From Flavobacteriales bacterium (lineage in GTDB: Bacteria; Bacteroidota; Bacteroidia; Flavobacteriales; Flavobacteriaceae): a DNA stretch of 6,029 bases. Position 1 is the first letter of the stretch. Every line of letters starts with the position of its first letter. Made by a program: the position numbers and the translations under genes. Positions 1 through 5,638 of the stretch are shown piece after piece. Below the pieces are notes generated by a model. It made no database searches. It saw only the letters and a program-made list of their open reading frames with translations, and was not told where the DNA came from. The stretch is from assembly GCA_011525065.1 (NCBI GenBank), contig WTIY01000018.1, forward strand, positions 1 to 6,029, in the 5' to 3' direction.

Positions 1-783
1 CAAATACAGACCCTTAACGCAACCTTCGCTGGTTTGAATGGTGCTTTTGCATTTTTAGGGGTTCCAGAAAGATCCATAACGTTTTCTGAAACAGGACCAA
101 GTGCCATTGTGATTTTTGACAAAGATTTGCCAAACATCGCTGATCAGCTCAACGCCGTATTGCAAGGCGGAGGACTAGATCCACTAACAGCAGGTTTATT
201 GTCTGCTCAATTTGGGCAAGCAAGACAAGCGACTTCTGCCGATTTAGTGCTCTTGCCTGCCGCTGGTTCGATTGGAACGGTTAATGAAGAGAATTATCAG
301 TTTGTCTATGACACAGTTTATGGTGCATTAGTGGCTGCAGGACTTCCTGAAGAAGCGGCCGCTGCCACTGCGGCAGAACAGGCTGGTCAATTTTCTGTAA
401 ATGGGGTTACTTTTCCATTTGCTGATGGTGGGGTGTTAACTGAGCAAGAGACTGCTCGTGTAATTACGGCAACAGATGCATACAATGCTTCAGTCGATGC
501 CATTTGTACTCAGTACGACTTAGCAAAAGTTGACCTAAGAACCATTTTAGAAGGTGCGAGTCAATCGGGGATCATGTTTGATGATTTTATGATGACCACA
601 CAATTCGTCTTGGGCGGACTTGTGAGTCTTGATGGGGTACACTTTACCGCAAGAGGTTATGCTTTAATGGCTAATGCCTTCTTGGAGGCCATCGATGCTA
701 AATACGGATCGAATTTTATTGAGGCTGGTCAACGTGCTTACGCCAACGACTTCCCAGTACAATATTCGCCAGAATTACAATAA
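1..783 (+). CDS. SGNH/GDSL-type hydrolase, C-terminal part (5' end outside window)
   Basis: The reading frame is open from base 1, so the gene begins upstream; the in-frame TTG at 34 is not a credible start. The visible 260 residues end at a TAA at 781-783. The diagnostic element is an Asp-x-x-His motif near the C-terminus (DGVH, codons 631-642) followed by an F-T-A-R-G-Y-A-L-M-A-N segment, which matches block V of SGNH/GDSL hydrolases, where this Asp and His complete the Ser-Asp-His triad. The nucleophile Ser block and the oxyanion Gly and Asn blocks would lie in the missing N-terminal part. The Flavobacteriia have large exported, often lipoprotein-type members with this ending and a segment like the F-L-G-V-P-E-R-S seen here, so an exported esterase or lipase-like enzyme is inferred; no signal peptide is visible because of the truncation. 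Residues 115-130 are Ala/Glu-rich, probably a helix. Substrate unknown. The gene is followed by its own terminator, so it is probably not co-transcribed with atpD. Confidence 0.8.
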   Translation, partial: QIQTLNATFAGLNGAFAFLGVPERSITFSETGPSAIVIFDKDLPNIADQLNAVLQGGGLDPLTAGLLSAQFGQARQATSADLVLLPAAGSIGTVNEENYQFVYDTVYGALVAAGLPEEAAAATAAEQAGQFSVNGVTFPFADGGVLTEQETARVITATDAYNASVDAICTQYDLAKVDLRTILEGASQSGIMFDDFMMTTQFVLGGLVSLDGVHFTARGYALMANAFLEAIDAKYGSNFIEAGQRAYANDFPVQYSPELQ

Positions 784-806
784 GGAAGACTCCTTAAAAC
801 ACGCTG

Positions 807-846
807 ATATGCCCTCGTGATTTAGTTCACGGGGGCGTATTGTTTT
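807..846 (+). terminator. Intrinsic terminator after the SGNH hydrolase gene
   Basis: A hairpin pairs 807-820 with 827-840 over 14 uninterrupted base pairs (two of them G-U in RNA) around a six-base loop TTTAGT, and is followed by a modest T-rich tract, TGTTTT. It lies 24 bases after the hydrolase stop codon and upstream of the atpD promoter, so it separates the two transcription units. A smaller AAGGA/TCCTT stem at 782-795 precedes it. The T tract is short, so termination may be incomplete. Confidence 0.8.
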
Positions 847-882
847 GGGGTCTCGAGCACGCTAATTTATTTGCTAATTTCC

Positions 883-915
883 TTTGTTTTTTTTGCTGAG
901 AATGACCTATCTTTG
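883..915 (+). promoter_or_regulatory. Bacteroidota-type promoter of atpDC
   Basis: TATCTTTG at 908-915 is an exact match to the Bacteroidota -7 consensus TAnnTTTG, and TTTG at 883-886 fits the -33 element with a 21-base spacer. Transcription would begin around 920-923 and leave a leader of about 45 nt before the atpD ATG at 967. The end of the leader is A-rich (a run of eight A around 952-959) and has no clear Shine-Dalgarno sequence, which is usual in this phylum. The site lies inside the in-frame upstream extension of atpD, which argues that the extension is not translated. Assigned by motif only. Confidence 0.7.
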
Positions 916-966
916 CAGCGATTTTTAAGGGCAAAATATGCCCCATTAAACAAAAAAAAGATTTAC

Positions 967-2472
967 ATGGCACAAGTTACAGGTAAAGTGGCTCAAATCA
1001 TTGGCCCAGTGGTCGATGTTGCATTTGAAAGCGGAGTTTCCCTTCCAAAAATTTACGATTCGATAGAAGTCCAAAACGATGGTCAAACCTTGGTTTTAGA
1101 GGTGCAATCACACATTGGTGAAAATGCAGTTCGGACGATTTCTATGGACTCTACAGATGGACTTAGTCGAGGTACTGAGGCTGTTGTTACTGGGGCACCC
1201 ATACAGATGCCAATCGGTGAGGATGTCTACGGACGTCTGTTCAATGTAATCGGTGATGCGATTGACGGCATTGGTGATTTACCAAAGTCAGGGGATCAAG
1301 GCCTACCGATTCACCGTGAATCACCGAAATTTGAGGACTTGTCTACGTCAACTGAAGTCCTGTTTACCGGAATTAAGGTCATCGACCTGATCGAGCCTTA
1401 CGCAAAAGGGGGTAAGATTGGTCTTTTTGGTGGTGCAGGAGTTGGAAAAACGGTATTGATCCAGGAACTCATTAACAACATCGCCAAAGGGCACGGAGGT
1501 TTATCCGTATTTGCCGGTGTTGGTGAACGTACCCGTGAAGGAAATGACTTGTTGCGAGAAATGCTAGAGTCGGGTATTATTAAATACGGTGAGGACTTCA
1601 TTCACTCGATGGAAGAAGGTGGTTGGGACTTATCCAAAGTGGATAAAAAAGCCATGAAAGACTCAAAGGCAACCTTTGTTTTTGGTCAGATGAACGAGCC
1701 TCCAGGAGCGCGTGCTCGAGTGGCCCTGTCTGGACTTACCATTGCTGAATATTTCCGCGATGGAGCAGGGGATGGTCAAGGAAAAGATGTACTGTTCTTT
1801 GTCGACAATATTTTCCGCTTTACCCAAGCCGGTTCTGAGGTATCAGCGCTTTTAGGACGTATGCCTTCTGCAGTAGGTTATCAGCCTACCTTGGCCACCG
1901 AGATGGGTGCGATGCAGGAACGAATTACTTCGACTAAGAAGGGGTCTATTACCTCGGTACAGGCGGTTTATGTACCTGCAGATGACCTTACCGATCCAGC
2001 GCCGGCCACGACCTTTGCTCACTTGGATGCCACTACGGTATTGTCGCGTAAAATTGCTGAGCTAGGAATTTATCCTGCGGTAGATCCACTAGATTCAACA
2101 TCGCGTATTTTGACTGCTGATATCCTTGGAGACGATCACTACGGTTGTGCTCAGCGTGTGAAGGAACTTTTACAACGTTACAAAGAATTGCAAGACATCA
2201 TTGCGATTTTGGGGATGGAAGAATTGTCTGAAGAAGACAAAATGGCTGTGGGTCGTGCACGACGCGTTCAGCGTTTCTTGTCTCAGCCATTCCATGTTGC
2301 GGAGCAGTTTACGGGAATTCCGGGTGTTTTGGTAGACATCAAAGACACAATCAAAGGCTTTAACATGATCATGGATGGTGAATTGGATCACCTTCCTGAG
2401 GCAGCCTTTAACTTGAAAGGAACCATTGAGGAAGCCATTGAGGCCGGTGAAAAAATGCTCGCAGAGGCTTAA
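967..2472 (+). CDS. atpD: F1Fo ATP synthase subunit beta
   Basis: This is the catalytic beta subunit of the F1 sector (EC 7.1.2.2). Three copies alternate with alpha in the hexamer and make ATP from ADP and phosphate as the central stalk turns, on the cytoplasmic face of the inner membrane. In the 501-residue product the N-terminal beta-barrel covers about 1-80. The P-loop GGAGVGKT is at 155-162, the catalytic Glu is E187 in GERTREG, and the Walker B strand DVLFFVD is at 274-280. The GRMPSAVGYQPTL stretch starts at 297, and the DELSEED loop is present as EELSEED at 418-424. The start is ATG 967 (MAQVTGKV...), where homologues begin; the frame is open back to 871, but that stretch holds the promoter. 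The protein is longer than E. coli beta (460 residues), mainly because of an insert of about 27 residues around 203-236. atpC follows after 19 nt. Identity is certain. Confidence 0.99.
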   Translation: MAQVTGKVAQIIGPVVDVAFESGVSLPKIYDSIEVQNDGQTLVLEVQSHIGENAVRTISMDSTDGLSRGTEAVVTGAPIQMPIGEDVYGRLFNVIGDAIDGIGDLPKSGDQGLPIHRESPKFEDLSTSTEVLFTGIKVIDLIEPYAKGGKIGLFGGAGVGKTVLIQELINNIAKGHGGLSVFAGVGERTREGNDLLREMLESGIIKYGEDFIHSMEEGGWDLSKVDKKAMKDSKATFVFGQMNEPPGARARVALSGLTIAEYFRDGAGDGQGKDVLFFVDNIFRFTQAGSEVSALLGRMPSAVGYQPTLATEMGAMQERITSTKKGSITSVQAVYVPADDLTDPAPATTFAHLDATTVLSRKIAELGIYPAVDPLDSTSRILTADILGDDHYGCAQRVKELLQRYKELQDIIAILGMEELSEEDKMAVGRARRVQRFLSQPFHVAEQFTGIPGVLVDIKDTIKGFNMIMDGELDHLPEAAFNLKGTIEEAIEAGEKMLAEA

Positions 2473-2491
2473 TCAATACAGGATATAACTC

Positions 2492-2767
2492 ATGTACTTA
2501 GAGATTGTAACACCAGAAGCTTCTTTAGTTCAAGGCGAAGTCAGCAGTGTGAGTGTGCCCGGGTCAGACGGCTCATTCCAGATGTTAGAAAATCACGCGG
2601 CCATTGTCTCAACCCTCGGGGCGGGCGAAGTTAAATTTACCGGAAACCCAGAAATTGCTGAGGCGCACAAGAGTAAGTTCACGCAAAAAGACGGTGCTTG
2701 GTCTTTGGCCATAAAAAGTGGTACGGTTCAGATGGTGGACAACAAAGTCATTGTACTGGCCGATTAA
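2492..2767 (+). CDS. atpC: F1Fo ATP synthase subunit epsilon, short form
   Basis: Epsilon sits at the foot of the gamma stalk and contacts the c-ring, linking rotation to the F1 sector. The 91-residue product matches only the N-terminal beta-sandwich domain: it opens with MYLEIVTPEASL and carries the family's V-P-G-x-D-G-S-F ... NHAAIVSTL...G signature at about 22-46. E. coli epsilon is about 139 residues; the C-terminal pair of helices, which can insert into F1 and inhibit ATP hydrolysis, is absent here. The ORF ends at a proper TAA followed by a terminator, so this is a natural short form, as is usual in Bacteroidota, not a broken gene. It is the second and last gene of an atpD-atpC operon. 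A GGA at 2481-2483 lies nearby but is only a weak ribosome-binding candidate. Confidence 0.96.
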   Translation: MYLEIVTPEASLVQGEVSSVSVPGSDGSFQMLENHAAIVSTLGAGEVKFTGNPEIAEAHKSKFTQKDGAWSLAIKSGTVQMVDNKVIVLAD

Positions 2768-2796
2768 TCCGCTAAAAGTCACCCAAACCATAAGTT

Positions 2797-2820
2797 AAAG
2801 CCTCGTTTGAGGCTTTTTTT
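2797..2820 (+). terminator. Intrinsic terminator of the atpDC operon
   Basis: AAAGCCTC (2797-2804) pairs perfectly with GAGGCTTT (2809-2816) around a GTTT loop, and T continues unbroken to 2820. It starts 29 bases after the atpC stop codon. This is a textbook rho-independent terminator, so the receptor gene downstream should depend on its own promoter. Confidence 0.93.
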
Positions 2821-2859
2821 ATGCCGCCTGTAAACCCTAATTTCCCACGATCCGCTCAT

Positions 2860-2875
2860 TAATTTTGTATCTTTC
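2860..2875 (+). promoter_or_regulatory. Possible promoter -7 region of the receptor gene
   Basis: Two overlapping candidates fit the Bacteroidota TAnnTTTG box: TAATTTTG at 2860-2867 (exact) and TATCTTTC at 2868-2875 (last base differs). The second is nearly the same as the atpD box. No good TTTG -33 element sits 19-21 bases upstream of either; TTTC at 2841-2844 is the nearest. A promoter must exist here because a strong terminator ends at 2820, but which box is used is uncertain. Either choice places the transcription start within a few bases of the ATG at 2880. Confidence 0.45.
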
Positions 2876-2879
2876 TACC

Positions 2880-4754
2880 ATGAATGTATTTGGACTAAAG
2901 CTATTCTTTCACACCACCAGAGTTCAGGTCGCTACGACCTGTAAACACGCACTGATTTTCCTATTTTTCTCATTTTTGACACCGGTTTCCGGACAGGATA
3001 GCTTGGTTGAGTCTCTGGAGCCAGTTATGGTCTCTGGAACCCGGCTGATGATTCCATTTTCTCAAGAATCACGATCAATCACCTTGATCACTGCAGATCA
3101 AATTCAACGTTCTCCGGCCTCGAGTCTTGCGGAACTGCTGCAGCAAGAAGCAGGGGTTGATATTAGACGACGAGGGGCGATGGGAAGTCAAGCGGACTTG
3201 TATATTCGCGGAGGCAGCTTTGATCAAACTTTACTGCTAATTGACGGGATTAAATTAGAGGATGCCCAAACTGGGCACCATACGCTGAACGCGGCCCTGC
3301 CTTTGGAACTCATCGAGCGCATTGAGATTGTCAAAGGTCCTGCAGCTCGGGTGTATGGTCAAAATGCCTTTACGGGGGCCATCAACATTGTGACCAAATC
3401 CAAATTTGACGATGCCATGGACTTGAGGTTCAGTGGTGGTTCTTTTGAACAAATCAATGGTGGATTTACGGCTTATAAAAGTGGTCAAAATAGTTCGCAC
3501 ATGGTCCATGCCTCGAGATATACCTCAAGGGGTTATCGCTATAACACCGATTACGATCAGTCCAATTATACCCTAAAAAGCAGTTTCGACACTCAAAATC
3601 GTCCAATCCATCTATTGGCCAGTTTATCAGAACGCAAATTTGGAGCCAATGGTTTTTATGCTTCACCCCAAGCCACTGATCAATATGAAGCCACCCAAAC
3701 CAGTCTTGTTGGATTGCGCACTCAGTTTAATACACAACAGTGGCTGTGGACCCCAAGGGTCTATTGGCGTCGAAACCAAGACGAGTACATTTATTTGCGC
3801 AATGACCCAACGGTTTACAGAAATTTGCATACCACCAATAAGTTGGCCGCAGAACTTCACGGACAATGGCGAAATAATTGGGGGGTCACTGGTGTTGGCT
3901 TGGATGTGGCTCAAACCTATTTATCCAGCAATAACTTGGGAGAACGCTCAAGGCTAACCACCACCTTATTTTTAGAACACCGCGTACAGTTTTTAAACAA
4001 TCGACTCGATGTGATCCCTGGGGTTGCTGTGAGTTCATATTCTGATTTTGGGACCTTTGCTTATCCTGGAGTGGATATCGGTTTTGCGATAAATCCCAAT
4101 TGGCGCATTTATGGTAACGCGGGTTATACCTATAGAATTCCAACATATACAGATTTATTCTACAGCGATCCCAATACACTAGGCGATGCCAATCTCGAGC
4201 CTGAAAAGGCCCTTGCCTATGAGTTGGGTCTAAGACTGGGGCGCGGCCCAGTTAAATTTTCTGCCGCCTGGTTTAGAAGAGACGCCGATAACTTGATTGA
4301 TTATGTCAAAAACACCCCAGAGGATCTTTGGCAGGCGGCCAATGTACGCGGCTTATTAACCTCAGGTTTAGAGGCCTCAATGAACGCGAATTTTGATCTG
4401 GGCAGCACCAATCAAGAGTTGCGGCTGAGTTATGTCCAAATCAATGACGATTTGGCCATTGCTCCTGAAGAATTATCTCGTTATTCGATTAACTCTTTTA
4501 AGCATCGTATTATTGGTCAATGGGGGGCAAATTGGTCTAAACAATGGGAAACGAGTTTTTTATATAAATACGGAGCACGTCAAGACCAAGACCCCTTCAA
4601 TGTTGTAGATTTTTCCCTTTTATATCACCGGGAGCGTTACACCCTTCGCGTGGCTGCTGAGAACATTTTTAATGTGGATTATAGCGAGACCAACCTGGTC
4701 CCGATGCCTAAGGGTGCTGTAATGTTTGAGGTGATTTACAAATTGCTTCCCTGA
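2880..4754 (+). CDS. TonB-dependent outer-membrane receptor, BtuB-like
   Basis: This 624-residue protein is an outer-membrane beta-barrel transporter powered through TonB-ExbB-ExbD. A signal peptide is likely: hydrophobic core about 24-36 and a cleavage-like VSG/QD at 38-39, though the n-region before it is unusually long. A TonB-box-like EPVMVSG follows at 47-53. The plug domain covers about 58-175, with IRGGSFDQTLLLIDG at 109-123 and an IERIEIVKGP...GAINIVTK segment at 145-173. The rest is barrel, rich in alternating aromatic strands, with the family NLEPEK element at 438-443 and a late ENIFNVDY motif. There is no N-terminal carboxypeptidase-like domain, so it is not a SusC-type receptor; length and architecture resemble BtuB and small siderophore receptors. 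The substrate cannot be assigned, and no cobalamin riboswitch fits in the short upstream gap. ATG 2880 is preferred over the TTG at 2865, which lies in the promoter-like box. The stop overlaps the next start codon. Confidence 0.92.
   Translation: MNVFGLKLFFHTTRVQVATTCKHALIFLFFSFLTPVSGQDSLVESLEPVMVSGTRLMIPFSQESRSITLITADQIQRSPASSLAELLQQEAGVDIRRRGAMGSQADLYIRGGSFDQTLLLIDGIKLEDAQTGHHTLNAALPLELIERIEIVKGPAARVYGQNAFTGAINIVTKSKFDDAMDLRFSGGSFEQINGGFTAYKSGQNSSHMVHASRYTSRGYRYNTDYDQSNYTLKSSFDTQNRPIHLLASLSERKFGANGFYASPQATDQYEATQTSLVGLRTQFNTQQWLWTPRVYWRRNQDEYIYLRNDPTVYRNLHTTNKLAAELHGQWRNNWGVTGVGLDVAQTYLSSNNLGERSRLTTTLFLEHRVQFLNNRLDVIPGVAVSSYSDFGTFAYPGVDIGFAINPNWRIYGNAGYTYRIPTYTDLFYSDPNTLGDANLEPEKALAYELGLRLGRGPVKFSAAWFRRDADNLIDYVKNTPEDLWQAANVRGLLTSGLEASMNANFDLGSTNQELRLSYVQINDDLAIAPEELSRYSINSFKHRIIGQWGANWSKQWETSFLYKYGARQDQDPFNVVDFSLLYHRERYTLRVAAENIFNVDYSETNLVPMPKGAVMFEVIYKLLP
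2925..2941. repeat. Perfect 7-bp inverted repeat in the signal-peptide region
   Basis: CAGGTCG (2925-2931) and its exact reverse complement CGACCTG (2935-2941) flank the three bases CTA. The repeat lies 46-62 bases into the receptor gene, in the part encoding the long n-region of the signal peptide. It could be an operator-like dyad or an early mRNA hairpin, or chance; no second copy was noticed in the window. Confidence 0.5.
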
Positions 4755-5638
4755 TGGATTTACAAAGGATAGAGCGTATTTCAAAGCCCACCAAAGCTGA
4801 ATTCTACCAGAATTACTTCAAGCCTCAGAAACCTGTCATAATAGAGGGGGGCATTGTGCACTGGCCGGCCTTTAAAAAATGGAATTTTGATTACATAAGA
4901 TCCGTGGCAGGTGATAAGCGCGTTCCCTTGTATGACGATCGCCCAGTGGATTACAAGGATGGATTTAACCAGCCTCATGCCCAAATGAACATGAGTGATT
5001 ACATTGACCTCTTGGAGCGTGAACCTACTAAGTTTCGCATATTTTTGTGGAATCTACTTAAAGAAGTTCCTGATTTACAGGCAGATTATGGCAACATTGA
5101 TTTTGGGTTGCCGGTACTCAAAGGATTGCCCATGTTGTTTTTTGGCGGTCAACAGAGTCATACGTTCATGCATTACGACATTGATTTGGCCAATATTTTT
5201 CACATTCATTTTCAGGGTGAAAAAAAGGTGATTTTATTCAATCAAAGTCAGACGGATTTCATGTATAAAGTGCCTCATTCACTTATTGTTCGTGAAGACA
5301 TCGATTTTTCAAACCCCGATTACCAGAAGTGGCCTGCCTTAAAATACACTGAAGGCTATCAAGGGGTTTTGAAACACGGAGATGTATTGTACATGCCCGA
5401 GGGCTATTGGCATTACATGCGCTATATCACAGCAGGATTTTCAATGAGTTTGAGAGCGATGCCGCGCAAACCAAAGCACCTGGCTAAAGCGGTCTATAAC
5501 CTATTGATCATGCGCTATTACGATCAGTTGATGCGTCGACTTCAAGGGCAGGCCTGGATCGATAAAAAAAATGAAATTGCCCTGAGGCGGACTCAAACAA
5601 ACGTGGCCAGGCGTCAAGCGCGAGAAAGCGCGCTGTAA
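4754..5638 (+). CDS. Cupin-like (JmjC/FIH-type) Fe(II)/2-oxoglutarate dioxygenase candidate
   Basis: The 294-residue product fits the Cupin_8/JmjC fold family, whose characterised members hydroxylate proteins or small molecules using Fe(II), O2 and 2-oxoglutarate. The family N-terminal K-P-V-I-I-E-G-G-I ... W-P-A-F segment is at about 26-40. The metal triad is visible as H140-x-D142 in HYD and H220 in a GDVLYMPEGYWH segment (209-220). Compared by eye with human FIH, T137 and K157 fall where FIH has its 2-oxoglutarate-binding Thr196 and Lys214, so the enzyme is probably active rather than a degenerate cupin. Residues about 240-294 form a basic, probably helical tail unlike a catalytic core. 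There is no signal peptide, so the protein is probably cytoplasmic. Its ATG shares one base with the receptor stop (TGATG) and no ribosome-binding site is evident, so translation is probably coupled to the receptor. The substrate is unknown. Its 3' end overlaps recX by 25 nt. Confidence 0.85.
   Translation: MDLQRIERISKPTKAEFYQNYFKPQKPVIIEGGIVHWPAFKKWNFDYIRSVAGDKRVPLYDDRPVDYKDGFNQPHAQMNMSDYIDLLEREPTKFRIFLWNLLKEVPDLQADYGNIDFGLPVLKGLPMLFFGGQQSHTFMHYDIDLANIFHIHFQGEKKVILFNQSQTDFMYKVPHSLIVREDIDFSNPDYQKWPALKYTEGYQGVLKHGDVLYMPEGYWHYMRYITAGFSMSLRAMPRKPKHLAKAVYNLLIMRYYDQLMRRLQGQAWIDKKNEIALRRTQTNVARRQARESAL

Noticed and set aside
34..36. TTG as the start of the hydrolase gene
   Set aside because: The frame is open to base 1, and the preceding residues continue the family sequence, so the gene is cut by the window edge.
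871..966. In-frame upstream extension of atpD from a TTG codon
   Set aside because: The extension has no resemblance to AtpD, contains the TTTG/TATCTTTG promoter, and homologues begin at the MAQVTGKV segment encoded from 967.
2170..2391. Antisense open frame within atpD
   Set aside because: It is a shadow of a highly conserved coding region, with no promoter or family resemblance.
2865..2879. TTG start for the receptor five codons upstream of the ATG
   Set aside because: It falls inside the promoter-like box; ATG 2880 is the more ordinary start.
2821..2879. Cobalamin riboswitch upstream of the BtuB-like receptor
   Set aside because: Fewer than 60 bases separate the atpDC terminator from the start codon, far too few for a B12 riboswitch, and no B12-box-like sequence was seen.
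3640..3957. 105-codon open frame on the plus strand inside the receptor gene
   Set aside because: It lies wholly within a well-supported receptor gene in another frame and has no recognisable domain or start signal.
4995..5231. 78-codon hydrophobic, Cys-containing open frame inside the dioxygenase gene
   Set aside because: Its hydrophobic look comes from out-of-frame reading of the conserved Cupin_8 core; no initiation signal was seen.
5617..5634. Bidirectional intrinsic terminator between the convergent genes
   Set aside because: A short stem is present, but neither strand has the T tract required.
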